Virus record (IMG/VR): IMGVR_UViG_3300008117_000018
Span: 47,419 to 111,418 of that record
Length of the DNA: 64,000 bases
Reading direction: 5' to 3' (one strand)
From: a virus
Both the position numbers and the translations under genes were made by a program. This document shows, one piece after another, positions 7,766 to 14,087 of the stretch; the first letter of the stretch is position 1, and each line of letters begins with the position of its first letter. The notes under the pieces were generated by a model. That model was given only the letters and a program-made list of their open reading frames with translations. It had not been told where the DNA came from and ran no database searches.

Positions 7766-8902
7766 TTAAATTGGATTCGGATTTATAGGTGGATTTTGAG
7801 TATCATTTCCATTTGCACCTTTACCAGCATTTGGATTTGAATTTATTGCATTCGCATTTTGTCTTGCTTTCAATATATTATTAAACCACCTAGTTCTTTT
7901 CGGAGCATATGAAAAATAATCAGAGTCAGACTTAGGAGTAGGAGCAGAACCAGCGGGCCATCCACCAAAACTACCAGTTTGTCCATATTGAGGAAGTTCA
8001 CCAGGTATATCAAACGGAGTTTCGTTGTAAGGCCAAGGAAGCGAACCAGGGAAAGGTCTACCTGGTGGACCACCAGGTGGTAATGAATCCGGATTTAAAG
8101 GTATAAAATCAGGTCCATTAGGATCACCAGTGACAGTAGGATTAGGCGCAGTACCATCACCACCAACATCAAAGGCATTACCTAAATCACTACCAGTGTT
8201 CCAATTATTCAAATCAGCACCATCTGACTGACCAGTACCATAAAGTGTAGGATAACCATCTAGATTTACTCTATCTCTTCTAAATGCAGGATAGTATGTT
8301 TGAACTTGAAATGATAATGTCAACTTTATCGTATTATCACTTGTTAAATTTTTTTCTCTGTTTATTTCAATTGAACTTGAATCAGGCATTATTATCACAG
8401 CATCTATGTTCATGAAATTATGCTCAAAATACATGAATTTATAAATCCAAAGAGTATCCAAAATAGCTTGACTACATTTAAATGTATCAATTTCATTTGA
8501 CAGAAGTATAGATAGTTCATAATCAACCGTGATAGGAACTGCCCTAACCTTTGCTAATATTTTTCGTATCTCTACCTGGTTCTCTACAACCATTCTTAAC
8601 CAAACATTTGGATTAGCAAATTCATCTGACATAATATTAAACGACTTAAGTGTTATATGTCCTCTCGGGATTATATCAGTGTTTAATTCTACAAATCTGT
8701 TTTCAGAAACTATATCATCCTGAAAAGTATCAAGCAAAAATCTTTCATCTCCAGAAAGTGAGTAATAAAAGGGAACCTGAACATATATATCACCTGATGA
8801 AAATCTGTTAACCCATTTTATTTGACCCTCTAATGTATCAAGTACACAGACTGTCAAATCTCGAAAGAACACATCTTCCATGTTAAACTTTCCTGCTATC
8901 AT
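7766..8902 (-). CDS. Possible tail terminator/sheath stabiliser (T4 gp15-like)
   Basis: 378 residues. The N-terminal 220 residues have the layout I associate with gp15-type tail-completion proteins: FFRDLTVCVLDTLEGQIKW, then VQVPFYYSLSGDERFL, then a ferredoxin-like block VPITVDYELSILLSNEIDTF. After residue about 225 comes an unusual Pro/Gly/Asn-rich tail. I prefer the ATG at 8902 because an exact TTAATATATA ends five bases upstream, as in seven other genes here; TTG at 8944 and ATG at 8908 are possible. It is divergent from gp44. The family call is tentative; the gene itself is secure. Confidence 0.6.
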   Translation of the reverse strand: MIAGKFNMEDVFFRDLTVCVLDTLEGQIKWVNRFSSGDIYVQVPFYYSLSGDERFLLDTFQDDIVSENRFVELNTDIIPRGHITLKSFNIMSDEFANPNVWLRMVVENQVEIRKILAKVRAVPITVDYELSILLSNEIDTFKCSQAILDTLWIYKFMYFEHNFMNIDAVIIMPDSSSIEINREKNLTSDNTIKLTLSFQVQTYYPAFRRDRVNLDGYPTLYGTGQSDGADLNNWNTGSDLGNAFDVGGDGTAPNPTVTGDPNGPDFIPLNPDSLPPGGPPGRPFPGSLPWPYNETPFDIPGELPQYGQTGSFGGWPAGSAPTPKSDSDYFSYAPKRTRWFNNILKARQNANAINSNPNAGKGANGNDTQNPPINPNPI

Positions 8903-8907
8903 AAGCA

Positions 8908-8917
8908 TATATATTAA
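8908..8917 (-). promoter_or_regulatory. TTAATATATA element, short-distance class
   Basis: Exact 10-mer on the minus strand, five bases before the proposed ATG at 8902. It overlaps the alternative ATG at 8908, which argues for the inner start. Confidence 0.5.
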
Positions 8918-8964
8918 ATAGAGTTTGTCCCTAAACTTATTCAATATTTAAAAATATATTTTCT

Positions 8965-9930
8965 ATGAGCATAAATAAATTATTACTTTGGGAAAAATGG
9001 AGACCAAAAAAAATTGATGACATTATATTACTACCAAGAATAAAAAAACATTTTGAAGATGGATTAAATGGTAACTATATATTTTATGGTAATTATGGTA
9101 CAGGTAAAACAAGTCTGGCTAGAATATTAATAGGTAAGTATTCAAAAGATAAACCAAATTTAGAGATAAATAGCTCACTTTCAACTTCAATAAATATTTT
9201 AAGAAGTGAAATTGAAGACTTTTGTAAATTTACACCTATGATGGAATCAGAATCAGACTTAAAATATGTATTTTTAGATGAATTTGAAAGAACATCACCT
9301 GAATTTCAGGATGCATTCAAAGCATTCATCGAAACATACTCAAAAAGAGGCGTAAGGTTTATTATAACAACTAATCACATTAATAAAATATCAGATGGAA
9401 TAAAAAGTAGAATACCTCAAATAAATTTTGATTGCCAGAATATTGAAGAAGAAAAATATTTAAAACAAGAAATTTACAAAAGAATATCAAATACAATATT
9501 ACCATCTGAAAATTTTGAAATTCCAAAAGAAGATTTAGTTACAATAATAACAAAAAAATTTCCAGACTTTAGATCCACATTAGTAGAAGTAGGTAACTAT
9601 ATCAACACAGGTTCTCTAACTTCTTCATCAAATACAATAAACACAAAGACTAAATTAGAACTATACAATTTAATTTATGATAAAAATATAGACTATATCT
9701 CAATATATAATTTTGTGATTTCAAATTTTGGACCCGAAAAAATAGATGTTTTAATTAATTTATTAGGCAAATATTTCATAGATTGGTCATTAAATGAAAA
9801 TAAAAATATAGAAAAACTATTTGAATGTAACTATATAATAGCTGATTACACATCAAAGTTAGAGACTAACACTGATCCTATAGTATTAGCATTAACAATA
9901 ATAGGTAAATTCAGGGATATATTATTATAA
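8965..9930 (+). CDS. gp44: Sliding-clamp loader subunit, T4 gp44-like AAA+ ATPase
   Basis: Loads the phage sliding clamp on primer-template DNA; in T4 four gp44 act with one gp62. The 321 residues (T4 gp44 is 319) begin LLWEKWRPKKIDD, the clamp-loader N-terminal box. Walker A is GNYGTGKT (42-49), Walker B YVFLDEFE (101-108), sensor-1 FIITTN, and the SRC-like box KSRIPQ follows. The lid and collar helices make up the rest. Only 62 bp separate it from the divergent gp15-like gene, and gp25 follows 25 bp downstream. In T4 the clamp also activates late transcription, so this gene and gp55 may be functionally linked. Confidence 0.93.
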   Translation: MSINKLLLWEKWRPKKIDDIILLPRIKKHFEDGLNGNYIFYGNYGTGKTSLARILIGKYSKDKPNLEINSSLSTSINILRSEIEDFCKFTPMMESESDLKYVFLDEFERTSPEFQDAFKAFIETYSKRGVRFIITTNHINKISDGIKSRIPQINFDCQNIEEEKYLKQEIYKRISNTILPSENFEIPKEDLVTIITKKFPDFRSTLVEVGNYINTGSLTSSSNTINTKTKLELYNLIYDKNIDYISIYNFVISNFGPEKIDVLINLLGKYFIDWSLNENKNIEKLFECNYIIADYTSKLETNTDPIVLALTIIGKFRDILL

Positions 9931-9941
9931 GATAAAATATT

Positions 9942-9951
9942 TTAATATATA
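9942..9951 (+). promoter_or_regulatory. TTAATATATA element, short-distance class
   Basis: Exact 10-mer four bases before the gp25-like ATG. A promoter here would give a transcript starting at or near the ATG and would separate gp25 (late) from gp44 (early-type). Confidence 0.55.
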
Positions 9952-9955
9952 AAAT

Positions 9956-10330
9956 ATGCCAGTAAACTTTAAAGATTTCTACATAGGATATAAAGGTCAT
10001 CCAAGATACGAATCTTCTAAATTTATAGAAGATGATGTAATTAGAGTAATCGTTCAAAAATATGAAATGATAATTTTCACTAACAAAGGTGAGTTATTAG
10101 GTGATCCTAGTTTTGGTGCTGATTTACCGCTATTACTTCATGAGACAAGACTCTCAGAAGATAGTATACAAGGCGATATAAACGCTCAAATATTTGAATA
10201 TATACCTGAAATAAGTAATATACCCTATACTTTAGAGGTCAATATTTATGATGATCCAGAAAGACACCAAGAGTGGATGGAAATTCTTTTTCAGATTAGA
10301 GACTTAGAAGTATACGCAACAGTAATCTAA
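9956..10330 (+). CDS. gp25: Baseplate wedge protein, gp25/GPW family
   Basis: A baseplate wedge component that starts sheath assembly in contractile tails. At 124 residues it is near T4 gp25 (132). The family signature is present: a helix with DVIRVIVQKYEMIIFTNKGEL and then GDPSFGADLPLLL (about residues 49-61), corresponding to the consensus G-E-x-x-x-P-x-F-G-x-x-L. It follows gp44 by 25 bp but has its own TTAATATATA four bases from the ATG. Its end overlaps the convergent SET-domain gene by four bases. Confidence 0.9.
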   Translation: MPVNFKDFYIGYKGHPRYESSKFIEDDVIRVIVQKYEMIIFTNKGELLGDPSFGADLPLLLHETRLSEDSIQGDINAQIFEYIPEISNIPYTLEVNIYDDPERHQEWMEILFQIRDLEVYATVI

Positions 10331-10779
10331 TCTACTCTATAACTATTTCTTTGCCAATATCTTTTACCATAACCGACAAATATTTCTTCACCGGAACGAA
10401 TATCTCTATCAGCAACTAAAACAACTTCATCATCATCATTCATTGTTATGATAGAATTATTTTTGAAATTTGAAGAGATACCCTCCGCATCATTTGCAAA
10501 TTTCGCAAAACAAAAAGTTTTCTTACAATCTAATGTTTCACCAGACGGCAACATCATAAAATAATCATCTTCTTTTGCATTTGCTCTTTTTGCGGCCTCT
10601 TCATTTGATATTACTTCACCCATAAATTTTGATATTACTTCACCACATTCTATATCTATAGATGTAAAGAGTCCATTTCCGGAATTTGGAATTTGAGAAG
10701 ACTGTACATATAAAAAATCTTCTTCTGGTAAATCTATTGAGTCGTAATCGAAATTTTCAAAAAATTTAAGATATTTCAT
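10327..10779 (-). CDS. SET-domain protein (putative lysine methyltransferase)
   Basis: SET domains transfer a methyl group from S-adenosylmethionine to protein lysines. After a tag-like N-terminus (MKYLKFFENFDYDS) come the SET blocks: SSQIPNSGNGLFTSIDIECGEVI (about 27-49), MGEVIS, FAKFANDAEGISSNF and the C-terminal RDIRSGEEIFVGYGKRYW. The usual NHS motif is NDA here, so activity may be altered. I start at ATG 10779; a GTG two codons upstream is less likely. It lies 13 bp after the isochorismatase-like gene in one operon, and both carry the same N-terminal tag. Substrate unknown; host or virion proteins are possible. Confidence 0.82.
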   Translation of the reverse strand: MKYLKFFENFDYDSIDLPEEDFLYVQSSQIPNSGNGLFTSIDIECGEVISKFMGEVISNEEAAKRANAKEDDYFMMLPSGETLDCKKTFCFAKFANDAEGISSNFKNNSIITMNDDDEVVLVADRDIRSGEEIFVGYGKRYWQRNSYRVD

Positions 10780-10792
10780 ATACACTTAGGCT

Positions 10793-11407
10793 TTATTTGA
10801 TAGGACAACTTGTGGCTGTCCAGATATATTTATAGTCTCTTTTTATTTTAACTCCTAAACTTTCAGCGGTTGTTACAACATCCTCCAAACACTCACCATC
10901 AGCACCACCAACTATTACTACCTCTCTTCCTTTAAGATCGGTAAGTAATTCATAAAGTTTTTTAGGACAATGAAACCAAACGTGATTGTTGTTGATAAAA
11001 GTAATTATTGTACCTTCTTTTGTTGGAAATATATCACCTTTTTTTAAAGACTTATTTTCTTCCCTTTTGCTAATGTCTTCATATACATTTTTATCTAATA
11101 TTTTCTTGTAAAAATCAGCATCAACATCGTAATTATATCTTTTTTCAATTAATTCTTTTTGATTAGGAAAATGGTACAAATCTTTGTGTATTGGAATTTC
11201 AGGTTCATCTTCATATAAATAATCTTTATCTACGTTTTTACCATCAGGATGATTATCCCAAATTTGATAAACATTATTAAAATTTTTACAATATTTTTTA
11301 AGTTCATTTAGATACATTTCAGAAAAAAACTTTCTGAATGATTTTTGAACATCAACTATTATTAGCGTATCTTCATTATAACTCTCAAAGGTTTTAAGAA
11401 ATCTCAT
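10793..11407 (-). CDS. Isochorismatase-like cysteine hydrolase
   Basis: 204 residues. After the tag MRFLKTFESYNED comes TLIIVDVQKSF, the first strand of the isochorismatase/nicotinamidase fold with its catalytic Asp (D19). The last third has VVIVGGADGECLEDVVTTAESLG, where C173 fits the nucleophile position. An intermediate Lys (KKGDIFPTKEG region) could complete the Asp-Lys-Cys triad. Residues 40-140 are unusually divergent. It opens a two-gene operon with the SET protein, with TTAATATATA four bases before its ATG. It might hydrolyse nicotinamide or a related metabolite; substrate cannot be read from sequence. Confidence 0.65.
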   Translation of the reverse strand: MRFLKTFESYNEDTLIIVDVQKSFRKFFSEMYLNELKKYCKNFNNVYQIWDNHPDGKNVDKDYLYEDEPEIPIHKDLYHFPNQKELIEKRYNYDVDADFYKKILDKNVYEDISKREENKSLKKGDIFPTKEGTIITFINNNHVWFHCPKKLYELLTDLKGREVVIVGGADGECLEDVVTTAESLGVKIKRDYKYIWTATSCPIK

Positions 11408-11411
11408 AAAC

Positions 11412-11421
11412 TATATATTAA
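11412..11421 (-). promoter_or_regulatory. TTAATATATA element, short-distance class
   Basis: Exact 10-mer on the minus strand, four bases before the ATG of the isochorismatase-like gene and directly downstream of the terminator of the preceding gene. Confidence 0.58.
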
Positions 11422-11423
11422 AT

Positions 11424-11449
11424 AAAAAACCCATCATTTCTGATGGGTT
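11424..11449 (-). terminator. Rho-independent terminator, minus strand
   Basis: AACCCATCAGAAATGATGGGTT stem-loop followed on the minus strand by TTTTATTT. It ends the Gln-rich protein gene and is abutted by the next promoter-like element. Confidence 0.85.
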
Positions 11450-11469
11450 ACTTAAATATTTTAATTAGA

Positions 11470-12141
11470 TTAAGCCGGTAGTTCTTCCTCACCCTCTTCC
11501 TCTTCTTGTGCTTGACCCTGTCCTTGTGCTTGACCCTGTCCTTGTGCTTGACCCTGTCCTTGTGCTTGACCCTGTCCTTGTGCTTGACCCTGTCCTTGTG
11601 CTTGAGGTTCTTCAAATTCACCTTCTTGAGCTTGAGCTTGACCTTGTGCTTGACCTTGTCCTTGTGCTTGACCTTGTGGCTGTGCTTGACCTTGTCCTTG
11701 TGCTTGACCTTGTCCTTGTGCTTGACCTTGTCCTTGTGCTTGACCTTGTGGTTGTGCTTGACTTTGTGGCTGTGCTTGACCTTGTGGCTGTGCTTGCATT
11801 TGAGCCTCACCTTCTACTTCAACTTGCGGTTGAGATTGAGATGATTGTCCCTGAGCTTGACCACCCATAAGAGCATTACCTGGAAGCTTTTCAACGTCCA
11901 AATTATTCATATTAATATATTTAACAATTTCCTCGGCGATATCAACATCCCCAAAAAATTGGCGTAAATTCTTACCTGTTGTATCTTTTACTTTTTTAAC
12001 ATAAGCATTGATTAATGACTGAGGAATGTCAATCATTGTCTTAACTTTATAGATATCGTTTACTTGTAAAACAGATTCTTTTATAATCTCTTCTCTGTTT
12101 TTTCTAATACGATAACTTTCAAATGTTCTAATGTGCTTCAT
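11470..12141 (-). CDS. Tagged protein with long Gln-Gly-Ala repeat tail
   Basis: 223 residues in two parts. Residues 1-100: tag MKHIRTFESYRIRK, then KESV and a helical region (SLINAYVKKVKDTTGKNLRQFFGDVDIAEEIV). Residues about 105-215: low-complexity AQGQGQ / AQPQGQ repeats interrupted once by EGEFEEPQ, ending in an acidic tail. IIKESV fits the (I/L)-x-E cleavage pattern of T4-type prohead proteases. An exact TTAATATATA lies 24 bases before the ATG and a terminator follows. It may be an internal head or scaffold-type protein; this is inference from the tag. Confidence 0.8.
   Translation of the reverse strand: MKHIRTFESYRIRKNREEIIKESVLQVNDIYKVKTMIDIPQSLINAYVKKVKDTTGKNLRQFFGDVDIAEEIVKYINMNNLDVEKLPGNALMGGQAQGQSSQSQPQVEVEGEAQMQAQPQGQAQPQSQAQPQGQAQGQGQAQGQGQAQGQGQAQPQGQAQGQGQAQGQAQAQEGEFEEPQAQGQGQAQGQGQAQGQGQAQGQGQAQGQGQAQEEEEGEEELPA
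11508..11810 (-). repeat. 18-bp tandem coding repeat (AQGQGQ)
   Basis: About 16 copies of an 18-base unit, for example cttgaccctgtccttgtg on the plus strand, with two sequence variants and one 40-bp interruption near 11605-11640. It codes for AQGQGQ in frame. Both strands remain open in several frames because of the periodicity. Confidence 0.9.
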
Positions 12142-12165
12142 TTTTTAGCTATATTTTTTATAAAT

Positions 12166-12175
12166 TATATATTAA
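12166..12175 (-). promoter_or_regulatory. TTAATATATA element, long-distance class
   Basis: Exact 10-mer on the minus strand, 24 bases before the ATG of the Gln-rich tagged protein. Confidence 0.55.
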
Positions 12176-12198
12176 GTAAAAAAAATCATTTTTTTCAC

Positions 12199-12690
12199 TT
12201 ATTTTAGAATAGATAATAATATCAATCCTATTATTCCAGCAACGCCTATACCATAACCAACATTCTTTTTCACCTTTAATCTTGTTATCTCACCTTCCAA
12301 AGTCGTGACTTTAGTATTTAATTCAATTTTCTGATTCTCACACTCGACAGAGAGCCTATTTGCATTGTCTAATCTTTGTTGTAAATTTGAAATAAGTAAA
12401 TCTTTATCAACTAATTGTTCTTTTAACAACTTTACATCTAATTCAAGAAAAGAAATTGTCTTTTTTTGCTCATCTATAACTTTTATATAAGAATTACTAA
12501 GATTATCACAATCCACTATTGCCTTTTCTAAAAGTGATAATATTTCCATATTGTTGTCTAATTTTTGAGCCTGTTCTATAGTCATCACTACAACTTTATT
12601 ACCACTCGAATCAACTTCAATTTTAGGGTAGGTTTGTGAAAAACAAAGTAAGCTAGTAAATAAAACTAATATAGTAAGAACGTGTTTCAT
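12199..12690 (-). CDS. Exported coiled-coil protein with C-terminal TM, possible spanin partner
   Basis: Signal peptide in residues 1-19 (MKHVLTILVLFTSLLCFSQ), cut most likely after FSQ as in flavobacterial exported proteins. Then KIEVDSSGNKVVVMTIEQAQKLDNN, a motif I recall from flavobacterial phage lysis regions, then a long coiled coil (about 50-140), then a C-terminal membrane segment (YGIGVAGIIGLILLSIL). It is four bases downstream of the 12695-13111 gene in one operon. The pair looks like a periplasm-spanning lysis complex, but no lysozyme or holin is adjacent. Confidence 0.7.
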   Translation of the reverse strand: MKHVLTILVLFTSLLCFSQTYPKIEVDSSGNKVVVMTIEQAQKLDNNMEILSLLEKAIVDCDNLSNSYIKVIDEQKKTISFLELDVKLLKEQLVDKDLLISNLQQRLDNANRLSVECENQKIELNTKVTTLEGEITRLKVKKNVGYGIGVAGIIGLILLSILK

Positions 12691-12694
12691 ATAT

Positions 12695-13111
12695 TCAATT
12701 ATTTTTTAATTTGTCTTTTAAAGAATTTATTAAGTCATCACCTTCTCTTTTTAAAGGATTATCTTTAAGTTTCTGTATTCTTTTTTTTGACTCTTCAAGT
12801 ATTTTTTTATTATCAGATAATTGATTGTTTGCAATTATCAAATTATTTTTTGCCACTCTTAAATCTTTTTCAATATTTTTTATTTTTTCATCCCTATTAG
12901 AGATTATTTTCTGTATAGAAATATAATCTTTTTCCAATTTTTTATTTACTATTTTCAAAGAGTCTCTAATCTTTTCTATTTCTTGAATCTTTCTATCAGA
13001 TTCTTTAATTTTCTTCTTATAATCACTACCTTGCATATACCACATTGTAGCAAAAATGATAGAACTAACAAGTAATGCTAAAGTTATTATTGAATTAACA
13101 TTTAACTTCAT
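12695..13111 (-). CDS. N-anchored coiled-coil protein, possible i-spanin
   Basis: 138 residues: an N-terminal membrane segment (SIITLALLVSSIIFATMWYMQ, about 7-27), then an almost uninterrupted Lys/Glu/Ile coiled coil to the end. This is the topology of Rz-type inner-membrane spanins, which sit in the periplasm and fuse inner and outer membranes at lysis. It is the first gene of a two-gene operon with the exported coiled-coil protein. The role is inferred from topology only; a tail or membrane-scaffold role is an alternative. Confidence 0.7.
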   Translation of the reverse strand: MKLNVNSIITLALLVSSIIFATMWYMQGSDYKKKIKESDRKIQEIEKIRDSLKIVNKKLEKDYISIQKIISNRDEKIKNIEKDLRVAKNNLIIANNQLSDNKKILEESKKRIQKLKDNPLKREGDDLINSLKDKLKNN

Positions 13112-13156
13112 AAACTTTAATTTTTTTGATTATATATAATTATAGTTACCTTCAAT

Positions 13157-13187
13157 TTTGATTTAAAAAACAAAATTTGTATTTTTG
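13157..13187 (+). promoter_or_regulatory. Bacteroidetes host-type promoter (TTTG-N19-TATTTTTG)
   Basis: TTTG at 13157-13160, a 19-base spacer and TATTTTTG at 13180-13187 match the Bacteroidetes primary-sigma consensus (-33 TTTG, -7 TAnnTTTG) exactly. It lies 26 bases before the ATG of the HAD gene, so the HAD-ClpS unit should be read by unmodified host polymerase, i.e. early. Confidence 0.82.
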
Positions 13188-13213
13188 TATCAAATTATTT
13201 TAATAAATAAGAA

Positions 13214-13795
13214 ATGTCTAAAACTTTATACTCATTCGATTTTGACGATACTCTTTGTCATACTATGTTACCAGAAAATGGTGAAAAAATCTGGTTTGAA
13301 AAAACTGGAACAAAGTGGCCTTATAGAGGATGGTGGTCAAAACCAGAAACAGTAGACCCTGAAATATTTTTTACTCCAAAGAATGAATGGGTTTATTTAG
13401 AGTATTTAAAAGCCAAAAGAGATGAAGACTCTACAATTATTATGGCAACTGGTAGATTACAAATAGTTCCTAATATGAGAGAAAATATCATAAAAATCTT
13501 AAACCAACATAATTTATCTTTTGATGAAGTTTGGATTATAAATTCCACAGACGAACAACAAAGTGGAAATGGAAAAGATGGAATTTATTTAAATTGGGGC
13601 GGTGATACATTTATGTTTAAAACTACACTTTTTGAAAAACTAATATCTATTACTCAATGCGAACACTTTGTAATGTATGACGATAGACAAGAACACTTAG
13701 GTAGATTTGAAGAGTGGGCATCAACTCAAAATTGTAAAGTAACAATAGTAGACGTTGTAAATAAAAAATCAACAATTATAAACGAAAATATATAA
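13214..13795 (+). CDS. HAD-superfamily hydrolase (Swiss Army Knife RNA-repair-like)
   Basis: 193 residues with the HAD catalytic set: motif I DFDDT (D9, D11), motif II MATGR with the Thr/Gly pair, and the metal-binding motif IV MYDDR. The insert WFEKTGTKWPYRGWWSKPETV resembles phage HAD proteins linked to RNA-repair enzymes. It could remove phosphates from nucleotides or RNA ends. It is read from a strong host-type promoter and is followed one base later by clpS, so both are probably made early. Alternative: a general nucleotidase. Confidence 0.85.
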   Translation: MSKTLYSFDFDDTLCHTMLPENGEKIWFEKTGTKWPYRGWWSKPETVDPEIFFTPKNEWVYLEYLKAKRDEDSTIIMATGRLQIVPNMRENIIKILNQHNLSFDEVWIINSTDEQQSGNGKDGIYLNWGGDTFMFKTTLFEKLISITQCEHFVMYDDRQEHLGRFEEWASTQNCKVTIVDVVNKKSTIINENI

Positions 13796-13796
13796 G

Positions 13797-14087
13797 ATGA
13801 ATATGGCAACAATTACAAAAAAGAAAACATCAACAAAAGTTGAAGAATTATTATCTAAACCATATCTTTTGGTTTTACACAATGATGATTATAACACATT
13901 CGACCACGTAATAAATTGTCTGATGAAACACTGCGGTCATGAATTTGAACAAGCGAATCAGTGCGCACATATAGTTCATTTTAATGGTAAATGTGACGTC
14001 AAATATGGAGATTATGACACGATTTCAACTATGAAAGATAAATTGAAAAATGCGGGTCTTTCGGTAACAATGGAGGCTAATTCATAA
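13797..14087 (+). CDS. clpS: ClpS adaptor of the Clp protease
   Basis: ClpS binds N-degron substrates and the N-domain of the ClpA/ClpC ATPase and alters what ClpAP degrades. The 96 residues carry the family core PYLLVLHNDDYNTFDHVINCL; the N-D-D triad lines the N-degron pocket. IVHFNGKCDVKYG matches the His-containing strand of the pocket. The C-terminal half has the DT-I-MKDKLKNAGLSVTME layout of ClpS. The N-terminal extension is short and Lys/Thr-rich. Start at 13797 or 13803. It shares an operon with the HAD gene and meets the terminase gene end to end. No phage Clp ATPase is visible, so it should act on the host machine. Confidence 0.92.
   Translation: MNMATITKKKTSTKVEELLSKPYLLVLHNDDYNTFDHVINCLMKHCGHEFEQANQCAHIVHFNGKCDVKYGDYDTISTMKDKLKNAGLSVTMEANS

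Noticed and set aside
11508-11810. Possible CRISPR array
   Set aside because: The units are contiguous with no unique spacers and are in frame with a protein.
11506-11870. Plus-strand frames and a second minus-strand frame over the Gln-repeat gene
   Set aside because: They are created by the 18-bp repeat; only the frame with a natural N-terminal domain, tag and promoter is credible.
12175-12200. Possible terminator after the exported coiled-coil gene
   Set aside because: The stem is almost only A-T pairs with a mismatch; too weak to call against this background.
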